A DNA stretch of 64,000 nucleotides from Lodderomyces elongisporus (lineage: Eukaryota; Ascomycota; Pichiomycetes; Serinales; Debaryomycetaceae), in NCBI RefSeq assembly GCF_030384665.1, contig NC_083674.1:1240001-1304000 (forward strand), written 5' to 3'. Shown here piece after piece: positions 21,574 through 30,865 of this stretch. Made by a program: the position numbers and the translations under genes. The notes under the pieces are model-generated. The model was not told the origin of the DNA and made no database searches. It worked only from the letters and a program-made list of their open reading frames with translations. How positions within the stretch are numbered: position 1 is the first letter of the stretch; each line of letters opens with the position of its first letter.

Positions 21574-22176
21574 CTAATTTGTCAGTTTCGACTCTTCTTC
21601 AACCAATGCTTGCACGGTGTCAAAGTCAAACATATTGACACCAGATTGCAAGACTTTTGCCAATGTAGCTAGTGATTTACCATTGAAATCTGGTTTTTGT
21701 CGTAATTCATCCAAATCGTTACCAAACTCTTTAGTCATAAGCTTCAAAAACTTTGAATTCAATTCTTGTTTTGTAGAGTCAATGGATCTAGAGGTTTCTG
21801 CCACATTGGGTAATGTTTTGAGTGCTGATGCGGTATTTGTGTTAGTTACTCGTGATACGCTAGTTGTTGTGAATGGGATGGCGTCCAATTGTTTTTTTTG
21901 TTCTATGGATAAGTTGTCAGGAACTTTTGAGTTTTCTTTCTTGTCTTCCTCTACATCAGAGTTTATATCAATGTCCATATCATGATCTAATGATTGTGAT
22001 GCGACTGCTTCTGTATTATCTTTGTCTTGTATCTTTTCTTCGTCTGAATCATTATCCGATGAGCTTGATGACGAAGACTCGGAAGATGATGAAAAGTCCT
22101 CGGTTCTTCTCTTCTTCCGCCTCCTTCCTACTAGTTTCCTGTTAACTGTTTTGGCTGGCTTGTCTTGAATTGGCAT
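21574..22176 (-). CDS. RSA3: Ribosome assembly protein Rsa3 (60S biogenesis)
   Basis: 200 aa, nucleolar, acting with the DEAD-box factor Dbp6 in early 60S pre-ribosome assembly (family knowledge). Seen: a basic N-terminus (GRRRKKRRTEDF), a serine/acidic run (SSSSESSSSSSSDNDSDEE, about 29-47), a low-complexity linker, and a conserved C-terminus: FLKLMTKEFGNDLDELRQKP, then SLATLAKVLQSGVNMFD (about 166-182). The basic-Ser-acidic start and this C-terminal block are the features that mark fungal Rsa3. An LTR retrotransposon sits about 155 bp upstream of its ATG and may affect its promoter. Confidence 0.85.
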   Translation of the reverse strand: MPIQDKPAKTVNRKLVGRRRKKRRTEDFSSSSESSSSSSSDNDSDEEKIQDKDNTEAVASQSLDHDMDIDINSDVEEDKKENSKVPDNLSIEQKKQLDAIPFTTTSVSRVTNTNTASALKTLPNVAETSRSIDSTKQELNSKFLKLMTKEFGNDLDELRQKPDFNGKSLATLAKVLQSGVNMFDFDTVQALVEEESKLTN

Positions 22177-22331
22177 GGTGATGGAAGACGGATGGATGAG
22201 TAGAAGAGGATATTTGCAAAAGAAACAAAAAAAGGAAAGAAAAACAAGTGTGGTAATTGTGTACTTTGTACATTCGTATGCTTCTCACAATCTGCTTATA
22301 ATGAGATGCGCATTAATTTTTTTTGGCCCTC

Positions 22332-22790
22332 TGTCACATAGCAACGTTACTCTTCGTAAGTGTGCGACTGCTGTGCACTAGAATTCGCTACCTTGCGAGC
22401 TAGTACCAGCGAATAGATTTATTGCAGAAGGAGTGCATTCCGATAAAGTGTTACTATGTCAGAATACACTATGATTATAGTAAAGCTCTTAAGTGTAAGG
22501 TGTAAGTTATCTCATACAAGTCGTAAGTGAAGACATTCGGGGGAGTCGTCACTCTTCCCGAATATTCACGGAATTGCGTTATAGTTGTTATGACCGTAAA
22601 ATGTGTATTTTATCGATGTTTCTATATATTTGACTCAAGTCTAAGATGCGACTTTAGTCAGGTATTTATATTCTACTATTTACACTCAAGATGAGTGGAG
22701 TACCAGAAACTCCTAATTTTGAGTCTGGCACGCATTTCCACTTTGTGGAAATATGGGCACAATGCGCCTATCTTAGGTCGCAATGTGACA
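22332..22790 (-). repeat. LTR (3' LTR of the minus-strand element)
   Basis: 459 bp, starting TGTCACATAG and ending GCAATGTGACA on the + strand. I see no difference from the copy at 25772-26230. It contains an inverted repeat ATTCGCT/AGCGAAT at 22383-22389 and 22408-22414. Confidence 0.95.
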
Positions 22791-22804
22791 ATTCTCCCCC
22801 CTCT
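22791..22804 (-). promoter_or_regulatory. Polypurine tract of the minus-strand element
   Basis: On the minus strand this reads AGAGGGGGGAGAAT directly before the 3' LTR, the position and composition expected for the plus-strand DNA priming site of an LTR retrotransposon. Confidence 0.85.
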
Positions 22805-22929
22805 ACGAGGACTAGAAATTGGTTTTAAAATATATGTGGGAGTTTTCTCCTGACGTTCAGTCCCCCCCTTGAGCAAATTGGTCATAAATATTTGGTGTCT
22901 GCTCTTAAGCAGGGGCGTTAGGAAGGAAC

Positions 22930-24594
22930 TTACACATTACGTTTCCGAAGGTGAAATGGTTTAATCATCTCTCGGGTGTATCTGCGCAGTATCCTGATGC
23001 CACTTAAACTCTGTAAGTAATAAGTACGGCTCAGGATTTTCCGGATTTTGTATGGACCTGCCCAACGTTGGCCAAGCTTGTTTGGGTGAGTGAAGTCGCC
23101 ATCAGTGACCAATACAAGGTCACCGGATTGAAGTTTGGTCAGTGTGTCGTAGCGATTGTCGAACACTTCTTTGTGATGTTCTCGAGTACGGCGTTGGGTG
23201 TCAAGGGCAGATGTGATTTGGTGTTGTCGGTGGTAGAGTTGTTGGAAACGGAAGAGGAATAGTTCGCCTTCGGAATAGGTTCTGATGTCTGGGCTGTGGC
23301 GGATTAAATTTGCGAGTGGACTATGGCCTTCGAAACCATAGACTAAATACTGTGGTGTAAAACCTGTTCGCTTCCTGGCGGTGGTTCTATCAACCCATAA
23401 AGCGGTAACTAATGCTTGTTCTAGGTTAACTTTCTCCGGGAGCAGTCGCATGAAGCGGATGATGCTCTTGTGTGATGCTTCAATCATACCGTTTCCTTGT
23501 GGGTGATATGGTACCGTGTATTTAGCTTCAATTCCATGGGTGAGAAGTAGTTGCTTTAAATCTTTGTTAGCAAATTCTGGGCCATTATCCGTCTTTAGTG
23601 TCTGGAAGGTTCCAAACCTTGCTATGAAAGCCTCGTAAATAAATTCGGCGACAGCTTCTGCAGTGAGCCTAGGCAAAACCTTTGCTTCGGCCTATGCCAG
23701 GAACTCATCTCTCGCGACAACGATTACCGAGCCACCAATCTTTACACAGTCGCATACAATCGTGTGGAATAAACCTGCGGGTAAATTGAAATACAAGGGG
23801 TCACGTTGGTTTGTCGCTGGCCCTTGTTTTTGGCAATGAATGCATGTCGTAATGTAATCTTTTAGTCTGCGATACAAATTTGGTATGAAAGCGTAACAAT
23901 TCAACAAGTTAAAACATGCCTCTATACTTAAATGTCCGCGCTTGTCGTGGGCAACAAAGAAAACACTGCGTACTGCGTCTGAGCCAATAAGTACTCTTCG
24001 AGAGTAGGACCCTTCCTTACCACGTTTGAATAGTATGCCATTTTGTAAGTAGAACTCCAAAGCTCGGTAGGTGAACCGTTTATGGACTTTAGGGTTGGCA
24101 TATATTGCAGGGACGGATAAGGTTTTGAGGTAGGATACGATATGGTCCAAATGGAATCCCTTGTAACTTGAGTTCGGTTCGTTGGTGATATTAGTAGCAT
24201 TGACAGAGACCGTGAACGTCGGGTCAAGACTTTGTCGGAACAAGTTACGCACCTCTTCAACAGCAAAGTTCTCAGCTTGCGAGGAAGCCAGATAGCACCT
24301 ACTAAGTGCATCTGCTATGACATTTTTCTTGCCATCAATGTGAACAATGTTGTAATTGAATGACCTTATAAAGTTTAACCATTTATAAGCTCGATTCACA
24401 AAGTGTGAATTGTCAAGGGGTTTATTTAGAACCTTGACAATCGATTGATTATCACAATATATGTGGATAACTCCTGTATACCCGACAAGTACTGGGTGAA
24501 CTGAGTTCAATGTGAGGTAAACACTAAAGAGTTCCTTCTCAAATATTGTGTAGTTCTTTTCCAGCTGAAATTTCTGTGTTATCCATTGAGTCAA
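22930..24594 (-). pseudogene. pol remnant: truncated RNase H and integrase with one in-frame stop
   Basis: One reading frame (open to about 24609 upstream) carries the C-terminal part of RNase H (FEKELFSVYLTLN, HIYCDNQSIVKVL, DGKKNVIADALSR) and a gypsy integrase. The zinc-binding HHCC is present (HDKRGH, CIHC), as is the core D-D-35-E: CDCVKIGG, TDNGPEF, then GNGMIEASHKS with exactly 35 residues between the second D and the E. A C-terminal region with QRWAGPYKIRKIL follows. TAG at 23692-23694 interrupts the core between DEFLA and AEAKVLPRL; a Trp is expected there in related integrases, so a single TGG to TAG change is likely. The first catalytic part of RNase H and all of RT, PR and gag are missing. 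Protein from this copy would be non-functional without readthrough. Confidence 0.9.
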
Positions 24595-25186
24595 GTTTGA
24601 ATTTGGGTTTCAATTGTATTTTGGTTAACAGAAATCTATTTGTAATTAAATATGTGACCAGTGATCTATTTTATTTTTTTCTATGATAGTAGATCGAATT
24701 AATGGCCACGTCGCTATCGTTAAAATTGTTTTTCTTTTACGGCGTTGTGTTTATGGATCCTCGTGAGGTTGGCACTTTATCGTTTTTGTGTCCTCATCAG
24801 AAGTAGAAACTAATTTCACCTCGGGTCATTTTCCGCCGGGTTATAATAACAAATTTCTTATTGGATGGCGACTAATTGCTGGTACAGTTATTCTGTTTTC
24901 CAGCGGTTACACGTACTGGTCGTGGCACTTTGAAAATTTTGGGTCATTGCTTTAGTTTGTACAATATATCATAGGCTTCCGGCGGAGTCTAAGCCATATT
25001 TGGTTTGTGATCTCATCGCGGCCATGAAAAATTTTCACTGTTGGGCATCAGCTTTGTGTCCGGTAAAACTTCCGACAATTTGCCGCATACCAATAGAAGT
25101 GTGTCTTCGGCGCCACGTACCGTACCGTGTAGTTTGGTAGAGTAAGTCCCACCTGTAAATAACAGGCTTATCGTCTGTTTGAGTAC

Positions 25187-25590
25187 CATGATTCGGGTAT
25201 ATGTAATCCCAGGAGTGGTATCCCTTTGTAATAGCGTGGTCGGAGCATCTCTGGCTTGCCACAGACAGTACATATCTGCCTTAGTACCATGATTCGGGTA
25301 TATGTAATCCCAGGAGTGGTATCCCTTTGTAATAGCGTGGTCGGAGCATCTCTGGCTTGCCACAGACAGTACATATCTGCCTTAGTACCATGATTCGGGT
25401 ATATGTAATCCCAGGAGTGGTATCCCTTTGTAATAGCGTGGTCGGAGCTTCTTTGGCTTGCCACAGACAGTACATATCTGCCTTAGTACCATGATTCGGG
25501 TATATGTAATCCCAGGAGTGGTATCCCTTTGTAATAACGTGGTCGGAGCATCTCTGGCTTGCCACAGACAGTACATATCTGCCTTAGTAC
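25187..25590. repeat. Four tandem 101-bp repeats inside the retrotransposon
   Basis: Units start at 25187, 25288, 25389 and 25490, each 101 bp and starting CATGATTCGGGTATATG. They are nearly identical; the third has GCTTCTTTGG and the fourth AATAACG as small variants. Since 101 is not a multiple of 3, the array cannot encode a repeated peptide, and the overlapping minus-strand frames across it are by-products. It lies in what should be the 5' leader/gag region of the minus-strand element. Confidence 0.95.
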
Positions 25591-25750
25591 CAAATTCTTT
25601 CTTTGGTTTATTTATTTCTGGTTTATGTGTACGTTCATGACCGTAACATATCCAGTTCGATAACTTCACCCAACATGACTCCAAATCATTTTGGGTTCTC
25701 ACTTATCTATACACCACTCTCAATCTGCTACAGTGCAGGAATGGTCAATT

Positions 25751-25768
25751 TCCTGCTAGGGACCACCA
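25751..25768 (-). promoter_or_regulatory. Primer-binding site, tRNA-Ile-like
   Basis: Three bases inside the LTR the minus strand reads TGGTGGTCCCTAGCAGGA, complementary to a tRNA ending CTGCTAGGGACCA-CCA. An acceptor stem starting GGTCCCT and discriminator A fit yeast tRNA-Ile (GGTCTCT in S. cerevisiae). The tRNA identity is inferred from memory of tRNA ends. Confidence 0.75.
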
Positions 25769-25771
25769 ACT

Positions 25772-26229
25772 TGTCACATAGCAACGTTACTCTTCGTAAG
25801 TGTGCGACTGCTGTGCACTAGAATTCGCTACCTTGCGAGCTAGTACCAGCGAATAGATTTATTGCAGAAGGAGTGCATTCCGATAAAGTGTTACTATGTC
25901 AGAATACACTATGATTATAGTAAAGCTCTTAAGTGTAAGGTGTAAGTTATCTCATACAAGTCGTAAGTGAAGACATTCGGGGGAGTCGTCACTCTTCCCG
26001 AATATTCACGGAATTGCGTTATAGTTGTTATGACCGTAAAATGTGTATTTTATCGATGTTTCTATATATTTGACTCAAGTCTAAGATGCGACTTTAGTCA
26101 GGTATTTATATTCTACTATTTACACTCAAGATGAGTGGAGTACCAGAAACTCCTAATTTTGAGTCTGGCACGCATTTCCACTTTGTGGAAATATGGGCAC
26201 AATGCGCCTATCTTAGGTCGCAATGTGAC

Positions 26230-26230
<1 letters not shown>
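25772..26230 (-). repeat. LTR (5' LTR of the minus-strand element)
   Basis: 459 bp, identical by eye to 22332-22790. The promoter of the element would lie here, reading toward lower coordinates. Flanked outside by CCCTC, the target duplication, which runs straight into a (CT)27 microsatellite. Confidence 0.95.

Positions 26231-26232
<2 letters not shown>

Positions 26233-26286
<54 letters not shown>
26233..26286 (+). repeat. (CT)27 microsatellite
   Basis: Uninterrupted CT dinucleotide repeat abutting the target-site duplication of the retrotransposon. The duplicated CCCTC may be derived from the start of this tract. Confidence 0.95.
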
Positions 26287-26289
<3 letters not shown>

Positions 26290-27810
26290 CCTCTTTCTCT
26301 TATTACAAAAATATACATATGTAAATCACGTGAGTAAACTTATCTTTAAATTTGACAATGTAGAAAAAAAAAATGAATTAATATTAACATTAAAGGTAAA
26401 AAGATATCAACTTATACGCAACAGTTTTGGCAACATACCTAAGAATTATCGTAAAATGAGAGGTGGAAGGATGAGAGATGAGAGGTGGAGGGGTGAAGGA
26501 GTAGAGGGGAAGCGGCATGGAAAAAACCGATACATGAATTACAAAAGTATAATAGTTTTAATTGCCTAGAAGGAATGTTTGAAGTAGAAATTAGATTATG
26601 ACGAAACCTTTTACTCCAAAATTCTAAAATTGGAACTATTCTCTTTTTGTTTTTTCTTATTTTGTTTGAAAGAAAGAAAACCCTCCTTTCATCAATTTGT
26701 GTGAGTTATAGTTGACACAATACGCATATTAAATTGCTCTCTTTCTTTCTTTCTTTCTTTCTCTCTCTCTCTTTGGAAAAGAGGGAATACTTTACAAGCA
26801 CAAACAAGTACGTTAGAAAACACAAAGATTAATCTAATGGGGCAAAGAATAGAGGAAAAGTGGAAAAGTGGAAAAGAAGCAAAATGTATATCAATGAATT
26901 TGAGGAAGTAAGAAAGGAAAGGAAAGGAAAACAAGTGAACCAACAAAAAAAAAAGGGTTATAAAGAAAAAAGAAAAAAGGAAAAAAAGAGTTGTATGTGC
27001 TTGTGTGTTTCTATGTGCAAGTCGCATGTATATTTTATATTTATAGGCCCGTGAGAACCGGGCAAAGGACTAAAGATGCTGAATTTTTTTTTTTTTTGGA
27101 TCATAGTTTTCTCTTGTGGCAAATATAAACTTTACCAAGAACAGTCCCCCCCCACTCCCCCTAAAAACCTAAACGCTTATTTCCATCCACCTTGTAGCCT
27201 TAGTTGTTGTAGAAAGTTTAGTTTTCTTCTATTTTGTATTCTATGTTTCATCTTCATGGAATGTTAATATAAACTTTTCTAAGATGCTCAAGGCGGACTA
27301 GCGAGTTCCCAAGTGTATGGTGCGCATGGGGGTTGGATTTGTACATGTGTATTTGTGTACATGGCATTTTGAATAAGATGAAGAAAGAAAGAAAAAAAAA
27401 ATAAAAAAAAATATAAAAGAGGAAATAAATAAATGCATTTCAAAAATTCCACAAAAACAAAAAAGAAGGAAAAAGAAATAAATAAAAAAAAAAACAGAAA
27501 AGAAAAAGAAAAGAAAAAGAAAAGAAAAGCACAATTCAAACCACAATCACACATAAAGTCATAGTCACATTTATAGTCACATCATTTGTTAATATTTGTA
27601 TTTTTTATTTTTTTTTCATACTAAAAAGTCTTGATAATTTTTCATTTACCACTTGTATCTTCCATTTCTTTCTTATTACTTGATGTAAATAGACTGGTTT
27701 ACGGTGTTAGGAAGTTCAACAAGTGCTCCTCCTCCCCCAACTTAAAGCAAAAAGTCTTTCCACTATTCAACCTTTCTACCAATGAACTAAACCATCTGTG
27801 AACATATACT

Positions 27811-27834
27811 TATATATATATATATATATATATA
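27811..27834 (+). repeat. (TA)12 microsatellite
   Basis: TA dinucleotide run followed by CAGACA repeats, about 320 bp before the small ORF at 28158. Confidence 0.9.
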
Positions 27835-28015
27835 CAGACACAGACAGACAAACATACACACAGACATACACATATATATACCTATATGTAAATACTTCCC
27901 CATAGTCAAGCTAAATAGATCCTACATTTCTCCCATTCAGTTTTCCACAACTTGTGCCTTTACAAGTCAGCTACAGACAACAGAATCTTATTCATTATAA
28001 CCACCACCCATTACC

Positions 28016-28075
28016 ACCACAACCACATTCACCACAACCACATTCACCACAACCACATTCACCACAACCACATTC
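28016..28075 (+). repeat. 15-bp tandem repeat, four perfect copies
   Basis: Unit ACCACAACCACATTC repeated four times, with a degenerate fifth. It lies 80 bp before the small ORF at 28158 and could be 5' leader DNA. Open frames through it have no other support. Confidence 0.9.
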
Positions 28076-28157
28076 ACCACAACCATCACCACGTTCACCG
28101 TCTTGTAAACATACCCAGGCTTATAGCTTTTACCCATGACACACGCAGATCATCACA

Positions 28158-28364
28158 ATGTACACTCCGCTTGAATATATACTCACCATCATATCATTGC
28201 TCAATTTATGCACAGCAGGCGTAATCTATATGATTGACCGCAAACAAGGTGAAGCTACTATCAACTCTGGCAAATACTTCAAGAGTTTCAAGATTTGCAT
28301 GACAATGTCCATCATGTTTGGTATTGCCTCCATGTGCATGATGATTACAAACTTAAAGCGGTGA
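28158..28364 (+). CDS. Small hypothetical membrane protein (two TM segments)
   Basis: 68 codons, ATG at 28158 and TGA at 28362-28364. The predicted protein has two hydrophobic helices (about residues 7-25 and 45-64) separated by a basic polar loop (DRKQGEATINSGKYFKSFK) and ends NLKR. This alternating hydrophobic/charged pattern, and codon use unlike the surrounding A- and T-rich runs, suggest a real small membrane protein. I do not recognise the family. No splice signals were identified upstream, but an extra 5' exon cannot be excluded. Convergent with LYS21. Confidence 0.4.
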   Translation: MYTPLEYILTIISLLNLCTAGVIYMIDRKQGEATINSGKYFKSFKICMTMSIMFGIASMCMMITNLKR

Positions 28365-28839
28365 AGGAGAGCAACCAAATGTAACAGGTACGAATGAATG
28401 ATTGAACCCCTTTCCATTCTCCTACACAACTCACCACCAGAATATGGCGATGTTTTTCATATATCTATACATACAAATCAACAAAAACTGTATCTGCATA
28501 TTTTGCATGAATCAAATTGCATGCTAATGGACTAGTGAGATTGCTTAGTTTTTGTTTTTTTTGTTTTTTTTGTTGCCAAATATGAGGAAAATAAAGAAGT
28601 TGTTCATTCATAACGTTCATACATTGAGTCAACTATTCATGTATTTATTTATTTATGTATTCATTTCTTTGTTTATTGTTTTCTTTTAATGTATCAAACC
28701 ATCTGGTTAATAAATTGCTGTTTTCCTTACTAGTTTCTTTACTTAATTATTTATTTATTTACTTTTTTATTTACTTTTATTTTACTTATTTTTTTTCAAT
28801 TTCTTTACTTATCTACATCGACTTATATGTGTATACCGC
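28365..28839. other. Intergenic region before the LYS21 3' end
   Basis: 475 bp, convergent 3' flanks. T-rich, with ATTT/TTTA repeats (28640-28800). No gene seen. Confidence 0.55.
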
Positions 28840-30162
28840 CTAATCTAGTTTGGCTCTTTTCTCCTCTGATTCATCCAAACCTTCTAGAACGTGTGGCACT
28901 TTTGGCAAGCCAGAACTTGTTGGCTTAACCAATGGTGTGGTCAAATCCGAATGAAATTCCTTAATGATGGAATCAACATCATCAATGTTTAATTGTCTCA
29001 CATCACCCAATTTCTTGATTTTCTCGGTAACCTCCTTACACTGAGCATCAGTCAAGTGCAAATTCAATTGATCAACTCTCGACTTGATGGCATTCCATCC
29101 AGTTAATCTATTGGCGAAATGAATATACCTTGTGAGACCAAAGTCACTAGGGCTCAAAATCTCATATGTCGAGGGGTTGGCCAAAATAGCCTTGGCGTGA
29201 ATACCCGCCTTGTGGGTGAATGCACAGAAACCTGTAATGGGGTTGTTAAATGGAATATTAACCTGGACGGCCTCAGCAATCAAGTTTTCCAAATCCCTAA
29301 TCTTGTGCACTTTGTATTTGGAAAGAACATAGTCACGATCAGCAGCAATCATTCTAGCCATAAGACCTCCCAAAGGTGTAATACCATTCCTTTCACCAAT
29401 TCCCAACACACTAACATCAATCAACCTTGCACCACCCTCCAATGCAGTGTATGCGTTGGCAATGGCACACCCAGTGTCATTGTGGAAATGACATTCAATA
29501 TCACAATTGACAACCGATTTCAAAGTACGCACCAATTCGTAAACTTGTCTTGGATTAGCACAACCAACGGTATCGGCAATACCAACTCTGTTGACTCCGA
29601 TTTTGTCCACAGTACGGTAGATGTTCAAAAGATCCACCAAATCAGATCTGAAACTGTCTTCAGATGAAAAACGAATTTCAATACCTTTTGACTTGACAAA
29701 TTCAATAACCTCAATAGCGCTTTGTGCGATATAGTTCATATCTTTACCGTGACTATATTGTCTCAAGAATTGTGATGTACCAATGACAACATCAACACCA
29801 TCAACACCGGTCTCCACGGCGACTCTAGCATCATCCATATGACATCTAATGTGGGTCAAGATCTTGGCTTTCAAGCCCAATTTACAGATGGCCTCACAAT
29901 CTTTTCTACTTTGTTCAGAAGCAACAGGCGAAGTTAATTCAATATAGTCAACACCAAAATCATCCAAAGCTTTAGCAATCTTGATTTTAGTCTCAGTATC
30001 AAAGAAAGCGTTGGCAAATTGCTCACCTTCTCGTAACGTACTTTCAATCAACTGGAAATTACTAACATTGGACAAAAAGTCTGCTGGGTTGGGGCCATAC
30101 GGATTCTGTTGCACGTTGTGGCTAAAGTTTTCGCTCACTGCTTTAAAACCGTTTGCTGACAT
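28840..30162 (-). CDS. LYS21: Homocitrate synthase (lysine biosynthesis)
   Basis: 440 aa. It condenses acetyl-CoA with 2-oxoglutarate to homocitrate, the first and feedback-controlled step of the fungal alpha-aminoadipate lysine pathway. Seen: TIM-barrel signature [20 protein letters not shown] (residues 40-59, with the catalytic Arg in TLREGEQ), the DYIELTSP block, [13 protein letters not shown], the metal-binding and catalytic [11 protein letters not shown], and [15 protein letters not shown]. Length fits yeast Lys20/Lys21 (428-440 aa). The ATG at 30160-30162 precedes the conserved region by a normal distance. The C-terminus ends SEEKRAKLD; yeast homologues are largely nuclear despite their metabolic role. 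LYS21 versus LYS22 naming cannot be decided from sequence alone. Divergent with the aldo-keto reductase at 30866. Confidence 0.95.
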   Translation of the reverse strand: MSANGFKAVSENFSHNVQQNPYGPNPADFLSNVSNFQLIESTLREGEQFANAFFDTETKIKIAKALDDFGVDYIELTSPVASEQSRKDCEAICKLGLKAKILTHIRCHMDDARVAVETGVDGVDVVIGTSQFLRQYSHGKDMNYIAQSAIEVIEFVKSKGIEIRFSSEDSFRSDLVDLLNIYRTVDKIGVNRVGIADTVGCANPRQVYELVRTLKSVVNCDIECHFHNDTGCAIANAYTALEGGARLIDVSVLGIGERNGITPLGGLMARMIAADRDYVLSKYKVHKIRDLENLIAEAVQVNIPFNNPITGFCAFTHKAGIHAKAILANPSTYEILSPSDFGLTRYIHFANRLTGWNAIKSRVDQLNLHLTDAQCKEVTEKIKKLGDVRQLNIDDVDSIIKEFHSDLTTPLVKPTSSGLPKVPHVLEGLDESEEKRAKLD

Positions 30163-30865
30163 TTGGTATGAGCTTGGACTTGGTGTGTTCTTTCAGTTTG
30201 TTTTGTTCTGTTCTATTCTGTTTTGCTATGTTTTGTTTTAATTTGTTTTGATTTGATTTGTTTTGTTTGGGCCTGATGTGAGGTTGATGAGATGATTCTA
30301 ATTGAGATTAGATAACAGTGAATTACATGTGACTTACTGTTCAATGTATTTCTCTTCCTATTTCTCTCTCCCCCCCCATTGAGGAAAGCGAAAAAACAAA
30401 AAATTATAAAAAAAATATACAAAAAAAAAGAAGAAACGAAAAATAAAGCAGAGCAAAAAAGGAAAGTTTGGATGGTAGCACCTGCTACTACAGTTCTTGT
30501 TATAGCTGGGTGGCTTAGTTCTTCGTTGTGGTGTTCTCCGTTCAAATATCCAAGTATGGGTAATCTCCGAATGAAAATGCCCATGATAAACCATTCATCG
30601 TTTCACGATCCGTGTATTGTTTAGAGTACATTTTTTCATATAAAAAAATTAAAAAAAATAATGATCGTCCACTTTTACTTTTCAACTCTGACCAAGTCCT
30701 GGGTTTTGAAAACTATAAATAGGAGGTGAACCTACATGAATCGAATTGATTTGTCATCTGTATCCTCCAAATTTTTCTTTGCCTTTTCCAACAGCATCTA
30801 AATCAATATTTATTTATTTATTTCTTATTCAAATATTACAAACGTATAAAGAATAAATATCTGAA
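30163..30865. other. Divergent promoter region, LYS21 / aldo-keto reductase
   Basis: 703 bp between divergent ATGs. Contains GTTTT repeats close to LYS21, a poly-C run (about 30371-30379), A-rich tracts, and TATAAAT at 30714-30720 about 150 bp before the reductase. No gene. Confidence 0.55.

Larger units (their letters stand above)
22332..26230 (-). mobile_element. Internally deleted Ty3/gypsy-type LTR retrotransposon
   Basis: A 3899-bp element bounded by two 459-bp LTRs that I read as identical, each TGTCACAT...TGTGACA, and by a 5-bp target duplication CCCTC (22327-22331 and 26231-26235). Orientation is minus: a primer site complementary to a tRNA 3' end lies inside the high-coordinate LTR and a polypurine tract beside the low-coordinate one. 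Internal DNA is only 2.98 kb. It keeps the end of RNase H plus integrase but lacks gag, protease and reverse transcriptase, so the copy is non-autonomous. RNase H before integrase is the gypsy order. Identical LTRs mean recent insertion or recent homogenisation. Confidence 0.95.
26231..28157. other. Intergenic region between the retrotransposon and the small ORF at 28158
   Basis: 1.9 kb with no convincing gene. Contents: (CT)27 at 26233-26286, CTTT repeats at 26740-26770, A-rich strings of AAAG type (26930-26990 and 27380-27530), (TA)12 at 27811-27834, and a 15-bp repeat at 28016-28075. Hydrophobic minus-strand frames here are translations of A-rich low-complexity DNA. Confidence 0.6.

Noticed and set aside
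25187..25590. CRISPR-like array
   Set aside because: Units are contiguous with no unique spacers, in a eukaryotic retroelement; it is a simple tandem repeat.
25013..25702. Overlapping minus-strand frames with repeated peptides (MASQRCSDH, CTVCGKP)
   Set aside because: They arise from one 101-bp DNA repeat read in successive frames; the unit is not a multiple of three and no frame spans the element as a gene.
27288..27554. Phe-rich minus-strand frames
   Set aside because: Products of an A-rich tract on the + strand.
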